DNA from: CAZGQY01 sp964528035
GTDB taxonomy: Bacteria > Pseudomonadota > Gammaproteobacteria > Methylococcales > UBA1147
Direction of reading: 5' to 3'
Assembly: GCA_964528035.1 (NCBI GenBank)
Contig: CAZGQY010000182.1
Span: 1 to 8,162, forward strand
DNA: 8,162 bases
A model generated the notes under the pieces. It worked only from the letters and a program-made list of their open reading frames with translations. It was not told the origin of the DNA and did not search any database. Below, in pieces: positions 6,242 through 8,162 of the stretch. Made by a program: the position numbers and the translations under genes. Position 1 is the stretch's first letter. Each line of letters begins with the position of its first letter.

Positions 6242-7813
6242 ATGTCCAGAAAAACAGAATCCAACGACGACGGTCTTAGGCCGACCAACGAACCCTTCGC
6301 GGGACTTAGGGGAGATTTCCTCCGTCGGCTTCCGTACTATATTGACGATTTTAAACAAGGCGTTCACCTCAAAGTTCTTGCCTCGATTCTATTTCTCTTC
6401 TTCGCTTGCCTGGCGAATGCTATTGCGTTTGGAGGTCTCAGCGGGATCGTGACAAATGGCGAGATCGGCACAGTCGAGATGATTGTGGCCACCGCCGCAG
6501 GAGGTATTGCTTTCTCGCTGTTGTCAGGCCAGCCGCTCACAATCTTGGGCGGAACCGGTCCCATTGTTATATTTACGGGTCTGCTGTACGCGGTCTGCAA
6601 TCAGTTGAACCTGCCTTTTTTGGCATCCTACGCCTGGGTGGGTTTGTGGTCAGGACTGTTTTTGATCATACTCTCGGTGATCAATGCGAGCGCACTGATG
6701 CGATATTTCACCCGCTTTACCGATGAGATTTTTGCCGCGCTGATCGCCGTCATTTTTATCGTCGAGGCAGTCAATGCTATCTTTGAGCCTTTTCTAGCAA
6801 GTGACAGTAGGGTGTCGACGGAGTTACTGACTCTCGTGCTGGCCATCGGTACCTTTGCGCTTTCCCGTCTTCTCAAGTCGTTCGGCCGTACGCCCTATAT
6901 ATCTCACCGGGTTCGTGAGTTCGTATCGGACTTCGGGCCTGCCATCGCAATTACAGTCATGACCGGTTTTGCCCTGCTTGAATCCTCGGTGGTAATCGAA
7001 GCTCCCGAGGTTCCGGACAAATTCGCAACCACAACTGGGCGACCCTGGCTTGTCGACGTTTTCTCTCTTCCGGTGTGGGCAATTTTCGCTTCGGCCGGAC
7101 CCGCGCTGATGGCCACTATCCTGCTTTTTCTTGATCAGAACATCACCACTCGTCTCGTAAATGCGCCTTCTCACAATCTGAAAAAAGGAGCCGGTTTCCA
7201 TTTGGATTTGTTGGTCGTTGGGGTGATTACCTGCGTTTGCTCGTTGTTTGGGTTACCCTGGATCGTCGCTGCAACGGTTCATTCTCTCAACCACGTCAAG
7301 AGCCTTGCGGACGTCGAGGTTATCGGCGATGGATTGCAAAAGCGAGAACGGATTGTATCCGTTCGGGAGAACCGGGTGTCGCCGTTTTTTATTCATGTGC
7401 TGATTGCTGTGTCGATTTTTATGTTACCGGTCATCAAGCTGATTCCAATGGCGGTTCTTTTCGGACTGTTTCTGTACATGGGTTTTGCGACTTTGGGCGG
7501 AAACCAGTTCTTTGATCGTGTAATTTTGTGGATCACAGATCGGAACCTTTATCCCAGTACCCATTACGTTCGACAGGTGCCGAGTCGGGTTATTCATCGC
7601 TTTACGATCATTCAAATAGCCTGTCTGGCCGCATTATGGATCCTGAAAGCAAGCCCTGCGGGAATATTGTTTCCAGTGCTGATCGCTGTCCTGGTGCCTT
7701 TCAGGTTTTGGATGGGGCGCTGGTTTGAGCCCGACCATCTTGCGGCACTCGATGCGGAGGAGGAACAGAATGAGTTGGACAGGAGCGCCATGCGGGAAGA
7801 TCTCCACGCGTAA
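6242..7813 (+). CDS. Bacterial SLC4-family (Band 3 / HCO3_cotransp) anion or bicarbonate transporter
   Basis: A 523-residue polytopic membrane protein matching the transmembrane domain of SLC4 carriers, without the large N-terminal cytoplasmic domain of the animal proteins. Signatures in order: AIAFGGLSGIVTNGEIGTVE (60-79), SGQPLTILGGTGPIVIF (95-111), LFLDQNITTRLVN (295-307), KKGAGFHLDLLVVG (314-327), SLFGLPWIVAATVHSLNH (334-351), FGLFLYMGFATLGGNQFFDR (407-426) and VPSRVIHRFTIIQ (446-458). Asp298 aligns with Glu681 of human AE1 and with the Asp of Na+-coupled NBC carriers, which suggests Na+-linked bicarbonate or carbonate transport (inference). Thr112 stands where animal carriers have Glu after TGPxxxF. 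Twelve to fourteen helices are expected in the inner membrane. ATG 6242 follows AGGTG (6233-6237). The gene stands alone between inverted repeats, and SLC4 proteins are uncommon in bacteria, so acquisition by transfer is plausible. Confidence 0.92.
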   Translation: MSRKTESNDDGLRPTNEPFAGLRGDFLRRLPYYIDDFKQGVHLKVLASILFLFFACLANAIAFGGLSGIVTNGEIGTVEMIVATAAGGIAFSLLSGQPLTILGGTGPIVIFTGLLYAVCNQLNLPFLASYAWVGLWSGLFLIILSVINASALMRYFTRFTDEIFAALIAVIFIVEAVNAIFEPFLASDSRVSTELLTLVLAIGTFALSRLLKSFGRTPYISHRVREFVSDFGPAIAITVMTGFALLESSVVIEAPEVPDKFATTTGRPWLVDVFSLPVWAIFASAGPALMATILLFLDQNITTRLVNAPSHNLKKGAGFHLDLLVVGVITCVCSLFGLPWIVAATVHSLNHVKSLADVEVIGDGLQKRERIVSVRENRVSPFFIHVLIAVSIFMLPVIKLIPMAVLFGLFLYMGFATLGGNQFFDRVILWITDRNLYPSTHYVRQVPSRVIHRFTIIQIACLAALWILKASPAGILFPVLIAVLVPFRFWMGRWFEPDHLAALDAEEEQNELDRSAMREDLHA

Positions 7814-7878
7814 TTAAATTTCGGTTTGCTTTGCCAGGTCTGGTGTCGGGACGCTTTTCAAGATCGGCACTATTTGTC

Positions 7879-7894
7879 CTGCCCGTGAAGGCAG
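7879..7894 (+). promoter_or_regulatory. Hairpin covering the ribosome site of the small ORF
   Basis: CTGCC (7879-7883) pairs with GGCAG (7890-7894) around CGTGAA. The paired 3' arm contains most of GAAGG (7887-7891), the only ribosome site of the small frame at 7899. No T-run follows, so it is not a terminator. It could limit translation of that frame. Confidence 0.35.
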
Positions 7895-7898
7895 CGCA

Positions 7899-7970
7899 AT
7901 GTGGAAGTCATTAGTACTCCGGTTGGCTGCGTTCTTGGCGATTAGCCCAGCTTTCGTAGTTTTGGCTTAG
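7899..7970 (+). CDS. Possible 23-residue single-helix membrane peptide
   Basis: ATG 7899 to TAG 7968-7970 encodes a 23-residue peptide starting MWKSLVLRL and continuing with a hydrophobic stretch (AAFLAISPAFVVLA). Two basic residues followed by a hydrophobic helix fit a small inner-membrane protein or a signal-peptide-like remnant. GAAGG lies 7 bases before the ATG, an ideal spacing. It lies 85 bases after the SLC4-like gene and inside the inverted repeats, so it could be co-transcribed with the transporter. I do not recognise a family. A chance frame or the decayed start of a lost exported protein are alternatives. Confidence 0.3.
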   Translation: MWKSLVLRLAAFLAISPAFVVLA

Positions 7971-7997
7971 GGTAGTAATAATTGAGCAAATGAAAGT

Positions 7998-8037
7998 GGA
8001 AAGCTTTTGAATGCCTAATTTCCTCTATGTGCTTTCC
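7998..8037. repeat. Spaced 7-bp inverted repeat inside the right flank
   Basis: GGAAAGC (7998-8004) and GCTTTCC (8031-8037) are perfect inverted copies 26 bases apart, ending exactly where the right arm of the large inverted repeat begins. It could be a recombinase or regulator site, or chance. Confidence 0.35.
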
Positions 8038-8093
8038 GGAAATGATAACCACAGCGCTAAAATCATATTTGTTTTGAGAATTTATATGTGCTC
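8038..8093 (-). repeat. Right arm of the ~55-bp inverted repeat flanking the SLC4-like gene
   Basis: Read on the minus strand this is GAGCACATATAAATTCTCA, then AAATATGATTTTAGCGC, then a looser block ending in TTTCC, in the same order as the left arm. The core (8054-8093) differs from the left core by a few substitutions and one extra base. Both arms are clearly one repeat family in opposite orientation. Confidence 0.75.
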
Positions 8094-8138
8094 GTCCTGA
8101 GCACTGATGCCACGGCTAAACGGTTCCCAATAAAAAGG

Positions 8139-8162
8139 CAATATAATACAATATAATACAAT
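8139..8162 (+). repeat. Second 10-bp tandem repeat, cut by the window edge
   Basis: CAATATAATA is present twice, followed by CAAT at the last base, so at least 2.4 copies. The array may continue outside. The unit differs in sequence from AAAGCACTAA but has the same length. Confidence 0.8.

Larger units (their letters stand above)
7814..8162. other. 349-bp region after the SLC4-like gene, up to the window edge
   Basis: It holds a hairpin (7879-7894), a possible 23-codon gene (7899-7970), a spaced inverted repeat (7998-8037), the right arm of the flanking inverted repeat (8038-8093) and the start of a second 10-base tandem repeat (8139-8162). I found no strong rho-independent terminator after the transporter gene, no longer open frame and no RNA gene. 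Confidence 0.6.

Noticed and set aside
6406..7728. Several long frames of 60-125 codons on both strands within the SLC4-like gene
   Set aside because: Their translations are Arg/Ser/Pro-rich, lack family motifs and lie inside a gene with unmistakable SLC4 signatures; they are shadows of that gene.
7921..8040. Considered an integron attC site or gene cassette because of paired short inverted repeats after a single gene
   Set aside because: I could not find the RYYYAAC / GTTRRRY pair in the needed arrangement, and the flanking repeats are in opposite orientation, unlike a cassette array.

Overview
The window looks like a chromosomal segment of a gammaproteobacterium. The clearest marker is the tightly packed minus-strand operon arsC-like / wrbA / DUF2069 / hda. 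Hda, the DnaA-inactivating AAA+ protein, is restricted to proteobacteria, and I recall this neighbourhood from Pseudomonas-, Cellvibrio- and Marinobacter-like genomes. The genus cannot be read from the sequence. Spot counts on single 60-base lines give about 38-42% GC in the asparagine-synthetase-like gene, about 45-55% in the hda operon and about 40-62% in the last gene, so composition is uneven.

Left part (1-3592, plus strand). First comes the last 35 codons of an unidentified gene, followed by a weak terminator-like hairpin. Next is a 594-residue asparagine-synthetase-like enzyme that keeps the ATP-binding synthetase half but has no Cys at position 2, so it should not hydrolyse glutamine. 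Such genes often sit in surface-polysaccharide or peptide-modification clusters, and the window probably holds the end of one. It is followed by a secreted Sel1-repeat protein and a membrane-anchored SleB-type cell-wall hydrolase. The leader of the hydrolase gene can fold into two mutually exclusive hairpins.

Middle part (3717-5714, minus strand). This is a four-gene operon read from right to left: arsC-like reductase, WrbA quinone oxidoreductase, a four-helix DUF2069 membrane protein, and Hda. The joins are 2 bases, a GTGA overlap and an ATGA overlap, so translation is probably coupled. A good -10 box lies just upstream of arsC.

Right part (5715-8162, plus strand). A 1.57-kb gene encodes a bacterial SLC4-type (Band 3 / bicarbonate cotransporter) protein. 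It carries Asp where Na+-coupled animal SLC4 carriers carry Asp and anion exchangers carry Glu. The gene, its probable promoter, four perfect tandem copies of a 10-base repeat and a possible 23-codon membrane-peptide gene all lie between two closely matching inverted repeats of about 55 bases (5928-5981 and 8038-8093). A second, internally deleted copy lies beside the left one. The arrangement suggests a discrete 2.2-kb module that was inserted or can invert. This is the least ordinary part of the window.
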